DNA of 64,000 nucleotides from Syntrophorhabdaceae bacterium. GTDB taxonomy: Bacteria > Desulfobacterota > Syntrophorhabdia > Syntrophorhabdales > Syntrophorhabdaceae. The position numbers were made by a program, and so were the translations under genes. The notes below the pieces were generated by a model. The model had not been told where the DNA came from, made no database searches, and saw only the letters and a list, made by a program, of their open reading frames with translations. The DNA lies in assembly GCA_035541755.1 (NCBI GenBank), contig DATKMQ010000055.1, forward strand, positions 1 through 64,000. The letters run 5' to 3'. This document shows, piece by piece, positions 41,395 through 51,345 of this stretch (position 1 is the first letter of the stretch; each line of letters begins with the position of its first letter).

Positions 41395-41440
41395 TGAGAC
41401 TTTGGATAGCAAGATAAGCTTATCAAAAGGAGTGGGACGA

Positions 41441-42136
41441 ATGAAGATGCTCAAAATGCTTTGCTTTGCAGCCTGCTTATTACTTGCGGTCTCTTTAGCC
41501 GCGACCACGGGCGAGGCAGCTCTTGTCGGGTCCCTACCGGGCGGCGCGACGGTGATCTCCATGCCTGAAGTGAATTACCAGGGCCAGGGCCCTCAGACTT
41601 TCGGCCCAGGGATCACGTGGAGCTCGACGAATACCCAGACTGCCCCCCCGAACGACTACAACTATCAATCAGTGTTTGGTTTTACCGGATATTATTACTA
41701 CGGTAACAACGGCTATTGGAACGGGGCTCTCGGGCCTATGGCGGGCCTCAACGACGACAGTTATAGCTTTGACACGACAGACACCATGACCTTCGCGTTC
41801 ACGACCCCCGTCCAGGGTGTAGGCGGATTTCTCAACTACTTCATGCCGGGAGGCCCCGGCGGCAGAAATCCGACAACGATAGCTGTCTATGACTCCTCGA
41901 ACAACCTGATCGAGTCCTATACCCTGACTTTTGCGACGGGTGGAGGGGTCAACACCGGTGCGTTTTACGGATTCCTGGTGTCGAGCCCGAACATCTCCTA
42001 TTTTACACTGACCGACAACGAAATTGGCATTGCCAACCTCACGGTCCTCGACTCTGTGCCAATTCCCGGCGCCCTTCTGCTTCTCGGTCCTGGGCTTGTC
42101 GGCCTTGGGGTCTTAAGAAGAAGGTTCGCACAGTAG
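41441..42136 (+). CDS. PEP-CTERM-type exported surface protein
   Basis: Exported protein of 231 aa from the ATG at 41441 (AGGAG upstream). An N-terminal signal peptide (LKMLCFAACLLLAVSLAATT) leads to a Gly/Tyr/Asn-rich beta domain (NYQSVFGFTGYYYYGNNGYW) and a C-terminal sorting tail: VPIPGALLLLGPGLVGLGVL then RRRF, a PEP-CTERM variant. Such tails are processed by an exosortase, which is not in this window. It may belong to the matrix or cell surface. It is controlled by the structured leader upstream and followed by a good terminator. Confidence 0.85.
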   Translation: MKMLKMLCFAACLLLAVSLAATTGEAALVGSLPGGATVISMPEVNYQGQGPQTFGPGITWSSTNTQTAPPNDYNYQSVFGFTGYYYYGNNGYWNGALGPMAGLNDDSYSFDTTDTMTFAFTTPVQGVGGFLNYFMPGGPGGRNPTTIAVYDSSNNLIESYTLTFATGGGVNTGAFYGFLVSSPNISYFTLTDNEIGIANLTVLDSVPIPGALLLLGPGLVGLGVLRRRFAQ

Positions 42137-42167
42137 TAGCTGTTATTTACCGCGCAATTGTCGCCAC

Positions 42168-42199
42168 GGGCAGAGTCGAAAGGCTCTGCCCTTTCTTTG
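42168..42199 (+). terminator. Intrinsic terminator of the PEP-CTERM gene
   Basis: GGGCAGAG (42168-42175) pairs with CTCTGCCC (42184-42191) around TCGAAAGG, followed by TTTCTTT. Confidence 0.8.
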
Positions 42200-42251
42200 T
42201 ATTCTCGCCTTAATCATTATTGATCCAATGGCAAAATATCGAACAAATCTT

Positions 42252-42674
42252 TCAAAACAAACGAGCAGCGCCTTCTTTGCGAAAAACGTATGGGAACGGG
42301 ATTGCTATCAGGTCGCCGATAACATAAATGGCGAAAATTGCCACATGGAGCACTGCGTACGATGGAAATTTGCCCTCCAATAACAGACGCAGGATTACTC
42401 CAACGAACCACAGAACTTTGTACGTAAGCTGGAGCAGCAGCAAAGAGACAAACTTTAGGGGGGATTTAAGACCGAGGATGGACAGAAGTGCAAACGCCAC
42501 GTATACACTCCCACAAATGCCAAAGACCACTGGATCCTGAATAGGCCAACCGTACGTGGAACGCATGAGATCGGGAATGATAATGATTCCTAAGCCCACA
42601 CTGCCCGCGCCCACGATAGTCAGGATATACATGGCCCTGAGCCAACCCCACCGAACACGAGTATCTTCCGGCAT
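42252..42674 (-). CDS. Four-helix membrane protein of unknown function
   Basis: A 140-aa protein from the ATG at 42674, which has AAGGGGGTG upstream (a longer frame to 42716 lacks this). Four hydrophobic segments are seen at about residues 11-33, 40-60, 66-92 and 105-125, with a short basic tail. I do not recognise the family. It stands alone between the PEP-CTERM gene and the response regulator, convergent to the former. Confidence 0.65.
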   Translation of the reverse strand: MPEDTRVRWGWLRAMYILTIVGAGSVGLGIIIIPDLMRSTYGWPIQDPVVFGICGSVYVAFALLSILGLKSPLKFVSLLLLQLTYKVLWFVGVILRLLLEGKFPSYAVLHVAIFAIYVIGDLIAIPFPYVFRKEGAARLF

Positions 42675-42960
42675 GATGCACCCCCTTTTTATGTCTGATC
42701 CTAACTTATGTAACACTCATAGACGGATTGTCAACCTAAATCATGGGTGGACATTCAGGATGAACCGTATTGCAGAAGGTCTTGACAAGATCGGAGAGCC
42801 CATGAACTTGGGGGCGGGCTTGGGGAGGGATGATCGGCCCCAAGTTCATGAGACTACACCTGTAACGCAGGGCATTGGGAATATCATGAAAGAGTGAGGA
42901 TTACCGATGACATGCCGGTTATGCAAGCCGGAGTGTGCATCAAGTCGCCATCTTTCGATG

Positions 42961-43611
42961 TTATTTTGCGTCCTGCTTGCGCATCCCTCTGATTTCGACA
43001 ACAGTTTTCTGAAAACATTCAGGGCAGAGGCCATGGGTAAAGATGGCGTCGGTATGCTCACTTAAATAAGATTCCAGCTGGTCCCAGAAGCCCAGGTCAT
43101 TGCGTATCTTCTTGCAGGATGAGCAGATCGGTATCAGGCCCTTCAGTACCTTAATCTCTGAGAGAGCGGCCCTCAGATACGAGACCGATTCCTGCAGCTC
43201 TCTCTCTTTCTCTCTTAAAGCGTCCTCAGCGATTTTGATTCGTTCCATGGCCTGAACCCTTGCCACAAGCTCCTTGTTGGAAATAGGTTTCGTGATATAG
43301 CCGTCCGCCCCTATATTGAGACCATCGGCTTGCCTTTCCGAGGACACATCGACACCGGACATGAGGATCACAAACGCGTCGGTCAAAGTGGGAGAAGACT
43401 TGACCTGTCTTAGGACCTCGATGCCGGATATATCGGGTAGCACAACATCCAACAGGAGCAAGGCAGGACGGCAGTCTTGCGCTGCATGGAGACATTCCTC
43501 CCCGCTCTTTGTCGGAAAGACATCGTAGCCTGCTCTTCGCAGAACAGAAGTCATCAAAGCGAGGTTATCCGGATCATCGTCGGTAATAAGTACCCTGAAA
43601 TCCTTGCTCAT
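42961..43611 (-). CDS. Response regulator with C-terminal Cys-rich PAS-less tail
   Basis: Protein of 216 aa. The receiver domain (residues 1-125) has the acidic pair VLITDDDPDN, the phospho-acceptor Asp in LLLLDVVLPDISG (about 55), and Thr/Lys switch residues in VILMSG and YITKPISN. A coiled linker follows and then ICSSCKKIRNDLGFWDQLES with ECFQK, a cysteine motif common at the end of sensor proteins in these bacteria (C-x2-C ... C-x2-C), perhaps a metal site. No DNA-binding domain. Its partner kinase may be the hybrid kinase at 45869-49597, but that has its own receiver. Confidence 0.88.
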   Translation of the reverse strand: MSKDFRVLITDDDPDNLALMTSVLRRAGYDVFPTKSGEECLHAAQDCRPALLLLDVVLPDISGIEVLRQVKSSPTLTDAFVILMSGVDVSSERQADGLNIGADGYITKPISNKELVARVQAMERIKIAEDALREKERELQESVSYLRAALSEIKVLKGLIPICSSCKKIRNDLGFWDQLESYLSEHTDAIFTHGLCPECFQKTVVEIRGMRKQDAK

Positions 43612-43856
43612 TCGTTTCCTCCCTTATTATGTGTTGCTCTTCATACTTAATACCCCGTGGGCAGGATATCAAGAGGGTCAAGTTATGGCCGGTTTGTTCG
43701 GCCAGCAACGAAGTATCTGAAATATTTTGGGGAAGCTCGATCAGAGATCGCAACCAATCATGCCCGAGTACGCGATATTGGCCATGGGACTTTATTGCTG
43801 TGATTGCAGCCAGGAATCGTTACTTACAGAAATAACAGGTGAAACGATGCGTGTTT

Positions 43857-44234
43857 TCAGCTGGAAGGGAGCCAGTCCACGGCGGTCTTTCGTTCCGAGA
43901 AGACCTCGACCGTAAAGCCCCGGTTCCTGCACGCAGTCTGGTAGAAATAGGACGCCGGGTGTTCTTCCATGGCAGTCGGCATAACAAAGGCGATGTGACT
44001 TCTCCTGTTCGCTCCGAGGCTTTTATAGAGTTGCTCGGGCAGATTGAGCAGGTCGAGGGTGGTGGCGGAGAGCTCAGCGCCCGTTACGTCAATGAGGGTC
44101 CGTGTAACACCTGTTTCCTTCTCAAGAGAGATACGTTTGTGAGCGGCCTCTATCATTTCATCTGCGGTGATATAGCCACTGCATACCGCTTGAATGATGC
44201 CGGCCGAAGAATCACATTTTACATCACATCCCAT
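43857..44234 (-). CDS. STAS/SpoIIAA-like protein
   Basis: A 125-aa protein resembling the SpoIIAA-like/STAS group: GIIQAVCSGYITADEMIEAA, TRTLIDVTGAELSATTLDLL and RSHIAFVMPT, then VFSERKTAVDWL at the end, alternating strands and helices. Such proteins act as switch or lipid-binding domains. A fragment of a close paralogue lies upstream at 44371-44480. Start ATG with GGAG 7 bases upstream. Confidence 0.65.
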   Translation of the reverse strand: MGCDVKCDSSAGIIQAVCSGYITADEMIEAAHKRISLEKETGVTRTLIDVTGAELSATTLDLLNLPEQLYKSLGANRRSHIAFVMPTAMEEHPASYFYQTACRNRGFTVEVFSERKTAVDWLPSS

Positions 44235-44370
44235 AGGCGCTCCGATCTATTATGCTACATATGCTCAATCAGGCTGTCAATAGATTCAACCGGGTTCCTC
44301 ATGGTCTCACTTTCGTTTGAGAAGATCGGGTGGAAAGATAATTGACAAAAAGAACAAAGGGCCAAGATGG

Positions 44371-44480
44371 ACACCCGTTTCCCTCTTACGAGAGATGCGT
44401 TCGTGGGCGGCCTGCACTATTTCCTCTGCAGTGATAGAGCCCGCGCGCGCAACTTCCAAAATGCCGGCTAGAGAATCCTT
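44371..44480 (-). pseudogene. Fragment of a second STAS-like gene
   Basis: The minus strand reads DSLAGILEVARAGSITAEEI then VQAAHERISRKRETGV, matching residues about 8-44 of the protein at 43857-44234 (DSSAGIIQAVCSGYITADEM, IEAAHKRISLEKETGV) with more than half of the positions alike. There is no start codon at the front and the match stops abruptly after the ETGV motif, so this is a broken copy left by duplication and partial deletion. Confidence 0.7.
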
Positions 44481-44516
44481 TTTTGGCCTGTAGGACAGGG
44501 TAGAGCCGGTCCTGAA

Positions 44517-44783
44517 CTATGGGTGGTCAAACACCATTTGCTTGACCTCTACACCGACAACCTTGCCCAATTTCTGCGTGAACTTCTTGAACGTGGCATC
44601 AGTTCCAACAAATTCGATCACGAGAAGCCCGTTTGGCCCTTCGCCCGCGACGCTCAGCTCGTGCAAACCTAAGCGGGTCTTAATATTTCCACCAAATTCG
44701 GTGAGAATCTGTTGTACTTCTAATGCGTGCTTTAACCGCTCAGTGATATGAACGCCGCAAATGAGATGTTTTGATCGTGCCAT
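44517..44783 (-). CDS. Small ACT-like (ferredoxin-fold) protein
   Basis: An 88-aa protein with beta-alpha-beta character: KHLICGVHITERLKHALEVQ, GLHELSVAGEGPNGLLVIEF and VGVEVKQMVFDHP. It resembles small ACT-like/NikR C-terminal-like regulators found in anaerobes (for example those tied to iron hydrogenase systems), but I cannot place it firmly. Good ribosome site (AAGGAGGG, 8 bases before ATG). It lies 14 bases after the hemerythrin gene, so they are probably one transcript. Confidence 0.65.
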   Translation of the reverse strand: MARSKHLICGVHITERLKHALEVQQILTEFGGNIKTRLGLHELSVAGEGPNGLLVIEFVGTDATFKKFTQKLGKVVGVEVKQMVFDHP

Positions 44784-44797
44784 ACTCTTATCCCTCC

Positions 44798-45340
44798 TTA
44801 TGGGAACTGTGTGGTCAGTTCGCTGACCACGGCCTTATATTTGTCATGAATCATTTTTCTATCAAACTCATAGAATTCCTCAAGCATCTTCTGATCCTCT
44901 TGATCGGATAAGTAGGCCCGGGAAGCAGGAAAGAACACCTGGTCTTCCTTGTTGATGTGCCCGGGATAAAAATCGACGAGTGTTCTTAAGCAGGATGTAA
45001 CTTCCCCAAGCGCTTTCGTGTCTTTATTCCGGTACCTCGTGTTGGCTTCTACGAGCTTCTTCGTAGTAGCACGACTGAAAATGTGTTGCTCAATGAGGTC
45101 TTCCATAAGCTTACGGTCTTCGCCGGACATATTTTTTGCCCGAAGATATCTAAAGAGGATATCTTCTTCTTTCCCATGGTGGGTACGATCGGCGTATACC
45201 CGAATGAAGTCCACGGCTGTATCCACAAAGTAGGGATCAATGGACTGTGTCTTTTCAACACGCACCAGGACGCGCCCGATTGTGTTCAGCATTTTTTCAA
45301 TCAGGCGGTGTTCTATCATGAGTGGGCCGCGGGCTTGCAT
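44798..45340 (-). CDS. Hemerythrin-domain protein
   Basis: Hemerythrin-like four-helix protein of 180 aa from the ATG at 45340, which has AAGGAGG 7 bases upstream. Di-iron ligands fit: His in PLMIEHRLIEK, HH and Glu in RTHHGKEEDILF, His in LIEQHIFSR, and His/Glu/Asp in FYPGHINKEDQVFF. It probably binds oxygen, NO or peroxide, or stores iron, and would help an anaerobe cope with oxygen. The frame stays open far upstream (to 45574) through what looks like a different, broken gene, so longer versions of this protein should be distrusted. Confidence 0.88.
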   Translation of the reverse strand: MQARGPLMIEHRLIEKMLNTIGRVLVRVEKTQSIDPYFVDTAVDFIRVYADRTHHGKEEDILFRYLRAKNMSGEDRKLMEDLIEQHIFSRATTKKLVEANTRYRNKDTKALGEVTSCLRTLVDFYPGHINKEDQVFFPASRAYLSDQEDQKMLEEFYEFDRKMIHDKYKAVVSELTTQFP

Positions 45341-45743
45341 GTCGTGCCTCCTTTGCGTTGTCCCTGACGAATTCATGCCAGGGCGTCTATATGGTGTTCG
45401 AAAACTGGTTATCAGGTTCTTGTCCCGTAGTATTTGCTCTGCTTGATCTCCATTCTCCGCGGTGAGCCCGATGTTGATGCGCTGGTTTTTTAGAATAGCA
45501 AAAAAAGTCTGTCTCGTTTTTGGCCGTTTGAAGTCCAGAGGAAACCAGGTCTTAAACCTTTCCATCCTAAGCAATCTCCACTTTTGCGTTCCATAGAGTC
45601 GGAGGTTTCACCGTAATTCGTTCAATGTCCGCCAGACCTACAACTTTTTTTCGTCCTGTGGGGAAATAGCAGTGTTCGAAGATTGTTTGATTGTCTGTTA
45701 TGGCAACAGGCGCATCTGAGTGAAGTGTAGCTGCGGCCATCAT
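45341..45743 (-). pseudogene. Frameshifted small gene upstream of hemerythrin
   Basis: Two adjacent frames read as one protein. Frame 1 (45743-45567) is 58 aa, starts ATGATG and contains FEHCYFPTGRKKVVGLADIE and PPTLWNAKVEIA. Frame 2 starts 2 bases later, MERFKTWFPLDFKRPKTRQT then FFAILKNQRINIGLTAENGD, and after QAEQILRDKNLI runs in frame into hemerythrin. Both parts look like a single compact beta-rich domain of about 120 aa split by a shift of one base. A real mutation, a sequencing error or two tiny genes are all possible. Family not recognised. Confidence 0.45.
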
Positions 45744-45868
45744 CTCGCTATTTCGCTCACAGGCTTTTTCTCACGTTCTTGTTATCATACTTGCTGTCTT
45801 AAGAAATCACAACAGATAATTGATCGATCAAATCGTTTCACAATTTTATGGCCTGCCTCTACGCGCGG

Positions 45869-48800
45869 TCATACGCAGGTGCCGGTATCCAGGGCCTTTT
45901 TTACCGCTACCGCCAGGTCCTGCTTAGAGAGCGGCTTCATGAGGAACTGCTTGATCCCCGCTGCCCTGACGCTTACCGGATTCACGCCGTCGCTATGGCC
46001 TGTGCAAAGGATGATCGGCAGGTCGGAACGAATGAGGAGCATCTCTGATGCGAGCCGCATACCGGTGAGCTCAGGCATGGTCTGGTCGGTAATAACAAGG
46101 TCGAAGTCGGAGGGATGATCGTGAAAGAGCTTCAGAGCTTCCGAACTGTTTGTCACGGACGCGACCGTATAGCCCAGCCTCTCGAGGATCCCCTGGCCCA
46201 GTTCGGCAAGCATCTGTTCGTCGTCCACGAAGAGGATCCTTCCATGCCCTGTGGGCATTGCAGCCGGCATCGAGTCTTCAGGCTGCTCATCTGTTTCTGC
46301 CTTAGGGAAAAGAATCCGGAAGACAGAACCCGCGTTGGGCCTACTCTCAACGGTGATATCCCCGTGCAAGCTTTTGACGATGCCGTAGACCACGGCAAGA
46401 CCCATGCCCGTGCCCTGGCCCGGTTCCTTGGTGGTAAAGAACGGCTCGAAGATCCTCTTTTGCACCTCCGTATCCATGCCTACCCCCGTATCCTCTACGG
46501 CAAGTTGAACGTAAGGGCCCACTTCAAACAGGGTTATTCCCAATCTTCCGCCTGTCTCTCTCATGGCATAGGCGGCGTTCGTCGCAAGGTTCATGATGAT
46601 TTGCTGGATGCCCGTGGCATTGGCGAGGACCGTGTGGGATTTTGCCCCGGTGTCGAGGTCTATCTGGATGGTGGATGGTATCGTGGCCCGAAGGAGTTTG
46701 ACCGTCTCTTTGATGATGGGAGGCAGTGGGATGGCCTTTATCTCATACGAGTCTCTCCGGCTAAAAGAGAGCATTTGCCTAATAAGGTCACGCGCCCTGA
46801 AGCCGCTTTTCAGCACGAGCTCCAGATGGCGCTGTGCCGGATTGTCAGGAGGGATGTCGTCAAGCGACATCTCGGTGAAGCCGATCATGCCGGCGAGGAT
46901 GTTGTTGAAGTCGTGGGCGATGCCTCCTGTCAGGGTACCGATGGCCTCCATTTTTTGGGCCTCGCGGAGCTGGTCTTCGAGCAAGCGTTTTTCCGAGACG
47001 TCGTGTACGGTTGCCACGTATGATCCAATGACCCCTTGCTCGTCCCTTACCGGTGAGACGGTCATTTCCGCGAGGATTTCGGAACCGTCCCTGCACCGTA
47101 GAGGATAGTCTCCGGACCAGGCCTTACCTTTTGCAATCTCGCTACGAACGGATTCGTAGAAATCTTCTCCGCGACGGTCGCTTCTCAGTCTCCTTGGATC
47201 CCCATCGATTAGTTCGACAGAGGCATACCCCGAAAGGCGCTCGACAGAAGGATTCGCGTAGAGGATCTTTGAAAGGGATTGATCGAGGACGAGAACACCT
47301 TCTGCAGACTGTTCTATCGCCGTTATGAGCCGCCGCCGCTCCTCAAGCTCCTTCTCAAGCCTTTCGTATGACTTGCTGAGCTCAAGGGTTCGTTCCTCGA
47401 CACAGACCTCCAGCTCATCACGGGCCTTGCGGATCGCTTCCTCGGCGTGCCATCGCTCTATAATGTCTAGCGCCTGACGCGCGAGGATGTCGAGCAACCC
47501 GAGGGTCCTCTCGTCAGGCCGATGCGGTTTTTTGAAGTGTGTTGAGAACATGCCGACGGGTTCTCCCGAGCGGCTAATGAGGGGAGTGCACTGAACGGCG
47601 TGTACCCCGGCCTTAAGCTGGATATCGAGAGCAGGGGTGCCGACAAAAATCGGGCTTTGCTCCACGTCCTCGATGATAACCCGCTCGCCCCTTTCAAGGG
47701 CAGTGCCGCACGCGCCGTGTCCCTTAGAGACGCTCTCCCAGTAGTCGATCCACCACTCTGGAAAACCCCTGTGGGCAACGATCTTCAAGGTGGAGGTTTC
47801 TGCGTCCATGAGCTGGATATTGCCGAAGTCGGCGCCGGAGATGGCAATAGCCGCATCGACTATTTCATCGAGGACCGGTTGCAGATTCCCCTCTCGCAAA
47901 AACAGCGTGCCTATCCGTTGCAGCCTTGTCATTGCATCCAGGTCAAAAGCGAGTTGATCCTTTGCTTGCAAAAGATCTGTCTCGACGCGCCTGCGCTCGG
48001 TAACATCCATAAGGATAACGGCAAACTGCATGGGAGCCGGACGATAAGCCAGAACTTCGAAGTAGCGCGCAAGCGTCGGGGCATAATTTACAAATTGCAC
48101 CGGCTGTCCGGTCAAAGCAACCTTGCTATAGATCTCGAGCCAACTGGTATCATCTCCGGGGAGAACTTCGTTATGTGTCTTGCCCACCACGGTCTTTCTA
48201 CTAAGTCCGGTCAGACGCTCAAACGCCGGATTAACGTCGAGAAAACGCCAATCAACAGGTTTGCCGGATTCATCGAGAAGCAGTTCATGGATGGCAAAGC
48301 CCTCGTTCATGCCCGTAAACAGGGTGTGATACCGCTCCTCACTTTTCTGCAGTGCCAGCGCCACGGATTCCCGTTCGGCTGACAACAGGGCGTGCGCCTC
48401 TGCCGCCGAGGCGCGAGCCGTGGCCCGACGCATGGCGTTAGCTACCCAAACGACCATCACACCGGACAAAAAGAAGACGAACAATGCTAACCAGTCGGCC
48501 GTATGCGCTATGGTGAGCTGACCTACCGGCTCTACCCACAGGTAATTGGCTAATAGGACGGAGAGGCCGACCGCAACGAGCCCGGAGCGCATACCCCCAT
48601 AAATCGCCGCGCAAACCACGGCGGGAAAGAATATGACATAGGGGGCTCTCAAGCCCATTGCCCCCAAAAAGGTGAGGCGTAGTGCAGCCGCGGCCAAAAC
48701 GAGCGCCACGGCGACAGCGCCCCGGTAATAGGCGGAGCGCGGGAGTTTTTCCGGCGCGGGAAGAAGAGTTAAACGCGACTCGCTGAGCGAGGCAATGGCA

Positions 48801-49597
48801 GAGAGCAACAGATAGACGCCGCCCAGCCACTGCGCGGAGCGGGAAAGCCAGTTGACTACGCTCCCGAGGGAGAGCTGAATCATGATACCGAAGAGCCCCA
48901 CGGAAAGTAGAAGCAGAGCCATCGCGTACCAGGAGGTAAACGCCGATTTCTTTCCATCGCCGGAGAGCGAAAGACCGGCGGAAAGGGCGAACGCCAGGAT
49001 TGCCGAGACGAGCACCCAGTAACGTACCGGCGTACCTCCCTGTCCTGTGATAAAAAAGACAGGCAGCCAGTTGGCAAGCGTGGCCTGCGTGACGAGCCAG
49101 AGTACTACCATGCTTGCCGTCCAGCCTATAACCAGGAGCAGGGTTCGGGAGCGAAGCGCCCGTTGTGGCCTGAGTAAAAGGGTGGCGCTTAGAAGAAGGC
49201 ACAACCCGGCGAGCAGGATGCCCACGTTATAGATGGTCACGACGGCATTCACGTCGCCGCGGGAGAAGGCATCACCCACAGTCCCTGCGAGGCCCCATAT
49301 GACGAGTCCACATTCCAAAAATAGTAGCCCGGGGCTGCCGGAGGCCAAAAAACTCCGTGCCACAAGAAAAAGGGCGCCCAGGGAGACCAGAATGTAGAAA
49401 ACAAAGCCCAAAAGGAGTGTCAGGGTCTCGGCCCGGTGAGATTCGTTGAAACCGATAAGCCTTGCGGCGACGATCGCCATCAAGAGCAATGGAACGGGCA
49501 GCCAGGCGATGCGTATGATCTTCGCGGACCTCAAGACCTGGGTCGCTTCATGCGGGTCGTTGGAATGTGCATCCAAAGGGGCAGCCTGTTCGCTCAT
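45869..49597 (-). CDS. Hybrid sensor histidine kinase with membrane, PAS, GAF and receiver domains
   Basis: Large signalling protein of 1242 aa. Residues about 25-285 hold eight or so membrane helices; about 290-400 a DUF4118 (KdpD-like) four-helix unit ([20 protein letters not shown]). Then PAS (about 415-530, [20 protein letters not shown]), GAF (about 570-710), a second PAS (about 755-870, [20 protein letters not shown]), HisKA with His in [13 protein letters not shown] (about 899), HATPase ([20 protein letters not shown], about 1045) and a receiver with Asp in [14 protein letters not shown] (about 1169). It should sense membrane or quinone state and small molecules; no output regulator is adjacent. 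Ribosome site GAGGAA. Confidence 0.93.
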   Translation of the reverse strand: MSEQAAPLDAHSNDPHEATQVLRSAKIIRIAWLPVPLLLMAIVAARLIGFNESHRAETLTLLLGFVFYILVSLGALFLVARSFLASGSPGLLFLECGLVIWGLAGTVGDAFSRGDVNAVVTIYNVGILLAGLCLLLSATLLLRPQRALRSRTLLLVIGWTASMVVLWLVTQATLANWLPVFFITGQGGTPVRYWVLVSAILAFALSAGLSLSGDGKKSAFTSWYAMALLLLSVGLFGIMIQLSLGSVVNWLSRSAQWLGGVYLLLSAIASLSESRLTLLPAPEKLPRSAYYRGAVAVALVLAAAALRLTFLGAMGLRAPYVIFFPAVVCAAIYGGMRSGLVAVGLSVLLANYLWVEPVGQLTIAHTADWLALFVFFLSGVMVVWVANAMRRATARASAAEAHALLSAERESVALALQKSEERYHTLFTGMNEGFAIHELLLDESGKPVDWRFLDVNPAFERLTGLSRKTVVGKTHNEVLPGDDTSWLEIYSKVALTGQPVQFVNYAPTLARYFEVLAYRPAPMQFAVILMDVTERRRVETDLLQAKDQLAFDLDAMTRLQRIGTLFLREGNLQPVLDEIVDAAIAISGADFGNIQLMDAETSTLKIVAHRGFPEWWIDYWESVSKGHGACGTALERGERVIIEDVEQSPIFVGTPALDIQLKAGVHAVQCTPLISRSGEPVGMFSTHFKKPHRPDERTLGLLDILARQALDIIERWHAEEAIRKARDELEVCVEERTLELSKSYERLEKELEERRRLITAIEQSAEGVLVLDQSLSKILYANPSVERLSGYASVELIDGDPRRLRSDRRGEDFYESVRSEIAKGKAWSGDYPLRCRDGSEILAEMTVSPVRDEQGVIGSYVATVHDVSEKRLLEDQLREAQKMEAIGTLTGGIAHDFNNILAGMIGFTEMSLDDIPPDNPAQRHLELVLKSGFRARDLIRQMLSFSRRDSYEIKAIPLPPIIKETVKLLRATIPSTIQIDLDTGAKSHTVLANATGIQQIIMNLATNAAYAMRETGGRLGITLFEVGPYVQLAVEDTGVGMDTEVQKRIFEPFFTTKEPGQGTGMGLAVVYGIVKSLHGDITVESRPNAGSVFRILFPKAETDEQPEDSMPAAMPTGHGRILFVDDEQMLAELGQGILERLGYTVASVTNSSEALKLFHDHPSDFDLVITDQTMPELTGMRLASEMLLIRSDLPIILCTGHSDGVNPVSVRAAGIKQFLMKPLSKQDLAVAVKKALDTGTCV

Positions 49598-50049
49598 GAA
49601 AATTCCTCATCTTCTGTTCTTTGGACCAGCGAATCCGGTTCGGGTAGCCCTGGATACGCGCACGATACCTCTTCGCGCAAAAGTAGCCGCGCAGGGTCGA
49701 GGACGATTGCGATGGAGTGCTTTATGTAAGTGACCACGTTCACCACGATAGGACAATGCAATATCTTTTTGCAAATATATTATCGTTTTCTTGGCATTGC
49801 AAGAGGAATTAGCTCGGGCCCCACAGGTATTTCGATCTTTATGCAAGTGCTCAGAACCTCCGTCAATGGGCGCAGGCGGGGGCCTTGGTGCGTTGTCCTG
49901 ACATAGAGATAAGGATGCGATGGAAAATAATGGACAAGAAAGAGTCAAAGCGCGAAGATTGAAAGAAAAGTGTTGGGGAAATAGGGCGCTAAAAATCTGT
50001 AGGGAGTGCGGAGAGGAAACAGACCGCAATCAATAACAAGGAGGTTCAC
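49598..50049 (+). other. Gene-free stretch
   Basis: No gene with both a ribosome site and recognisable sequence on either strand. An AT-rich segment near 49755-49800 could hold the promoter of the kinase gene (minus strand). Nothing else seen. Confidence 0.4.
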
Positions 50050-50415
50050 ATGCCTTTCTGGTTCAAGATAGCGATAGTATGGTTTATCTTGCTGTTGCTC
50101 ACAGGATTTCTCAGGCGTAAATCGATGCCGAGGACGATACTTGTCATCTCGGCTCTGCCAAAAGAGAAAAAAGACAAATTCCTTCGCAGATATTCGCTTG
50201 CGGTCATATGCCAGAAAATCCTCCTCTTCATTTTTCCATTGGTTTCATGTATCAGTTTGTACTCCCTCTATGTTTCCGCTTCCGGATATTTCGTCTATGC
50301 TACAATAACCTTTATATTGGTCTATTTACTTTTGCTTGATGACTACACGTACAGGAGAGGAATTCTCAATGCAATCAGAACCAAAGAGGATCATTCGCAA
50401 GCCTCCGAAGCATAA
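50050..50415 (+). CDS. Small membrane protein of unknown function (121 aa)
   Basis: A 121-aa protein with three hydrophobic segments at about residues 5-20, 55-72 and 77-95, a basic loop (RRKSMPRTIL, KEKKDKFLRRYS) and a charged C-terminal tail. Strong ribosome site AAGGAGG 6 bases before ATG. No family recognised. It stands alone; the next gene follows after 258 bases with no obvious signal apart from a hairpin ACGGGC-TTAAAT-GCCCGT near 50480. Confidence 0.65.
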   Translation: MPFWFKIAIVWFILLLLTGFLRRKSMPRTILVISALPKEKKDKFLRRYSLAVICQKILLFIFPLVSCISLYSLYVSASGYFVYATITFILVYLLLLDDYTYRRGILNAIRTKEDHSQASEA

Positions 50416-50673
50416 CGAGGGACAGGACGGTTTCCTTCTTGGGCCGCACTGCATCGCGGCGATACGCTTCAATAAGGGAAACGGGCTTAAATGCCCGTAG
50501 CCGAACAGTTCTGGTGCTGTGATTCAGCAATACTACTTCTTGCGCGTCTGCCATCTTTAGAGTTTATTCTTCCCTCTTATTTGTGTAAAATGAGAAAAGC
50601 TTAAAAGGTGTACCGCTGGTGCACACAATACGCGGTACGGGCGAGCGCCAGATTAATCGAAAGGAGCTCTATT

Positions 50674-51345
50674 CTGAAGGGAACTATTGTGAATGCCGCC
50701 GCCATCGTAGCGGGTGGTCTCGTCGGCGTGTTAGCCGGGTATAGACTGCCCGAGCGTGTGAAGACCATTCTCATGCAGGCGCTCGGGTTATCAACATTGC
50801 TTATCGGCCTGCAAATGGCCCTTTCTGCTTCCAGTGTGATTCCCACGATCGGCTGCCTTCTTTTAGGAGCACTGACCGGAGAACTGGCTAGAATTGAAAC
50901 GGGTCTTGAACGCTTTGGCCTGTGGGTGAGGGATCGGAGCCGTTCTGATTCCTCCACATTCGTGGAAGGTTTCGTCACGAGTTCATTGCTTTATTGCACA
51001 GGCGCCATGGTCATCGTCGGCTCCATCCAGGACGGAACAACGGGGAACGCGACCACATTGTACGTGAAAGCAATGCTGGACGGCGTGGCATCCGCTGCAC
51101 TTGCATCTACCCTCGGTACCGGTGTGATATTTTCTGCCGCAAGTGTCTTTATAGTCCAGGGGACCATAACGATGGCGGCCTCGAGACTTGTTTTTCTGCA
51201 GTCGCCTGTGGTTTTGAGCGCTGTCACGGCAACGGGTGGTCTTCTCATCGTGGCTATAGGGATCAACCTTCTTAGCACCGCTAAGATCCGTATCGGCAAC
51301 CTGCTACCGGCCCTCGTATATGCCGTCATCTGGGCGCTGCTCTGA
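50674..51345 (+). CDS. DUF554 membrane protein, probably starting at CTG
   Basis: DUF554 family protein of 223 aa with about six to seven helices: KGTIVNAAAIVAGGLVGVLA at the N-terminus, then GLSTLLIGLQMAL, CTGAMVIVGSIQDG and GGLLIVAIGINLL. Homologues begin M-x-G-T-I-V-N, which here puts the start at CTG 50674, preceded by AAGGAG at 7-base spacing. An ATG at 50608 in the same frame would add 22 residues unlike the family and has no ribosome site. Function unknown; possibly a small-molecule or amino acid transporter. Confidence 0.85.
   Translation: MKGTIVNAAAIVAGGLVGVLAGYRLPERVKTILMQALGLSTLLIGLQMALSASSVIPTIGCLLLGALTGELARIETGLERFGLWVRDRSRSDSSTFVEGFVTSSLLYCTGAMVIVGSIQDGTTGNATTLYVKAMLDGVASAALASTLGTGVIFSAASVFIVQGTITMAASRLVFLQSPVVLSAVTATGGLLIVAIGINLLSTAKIRIGNLLPALVYAVIWALL

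Noticed and set aside
44798-45574. 258-aa hemerythrin with N-terminal extension
   Set aside because: The strong ribosome site and the start of the hemerythrin fold are at 45340; the extension belongs to a separate broken gene.
47600-48382. 260-codon plus-strand frame inside the hybrid kinase region
   Set aside because: Antisense to a kinase with all domains intact; no recognisable protein features.
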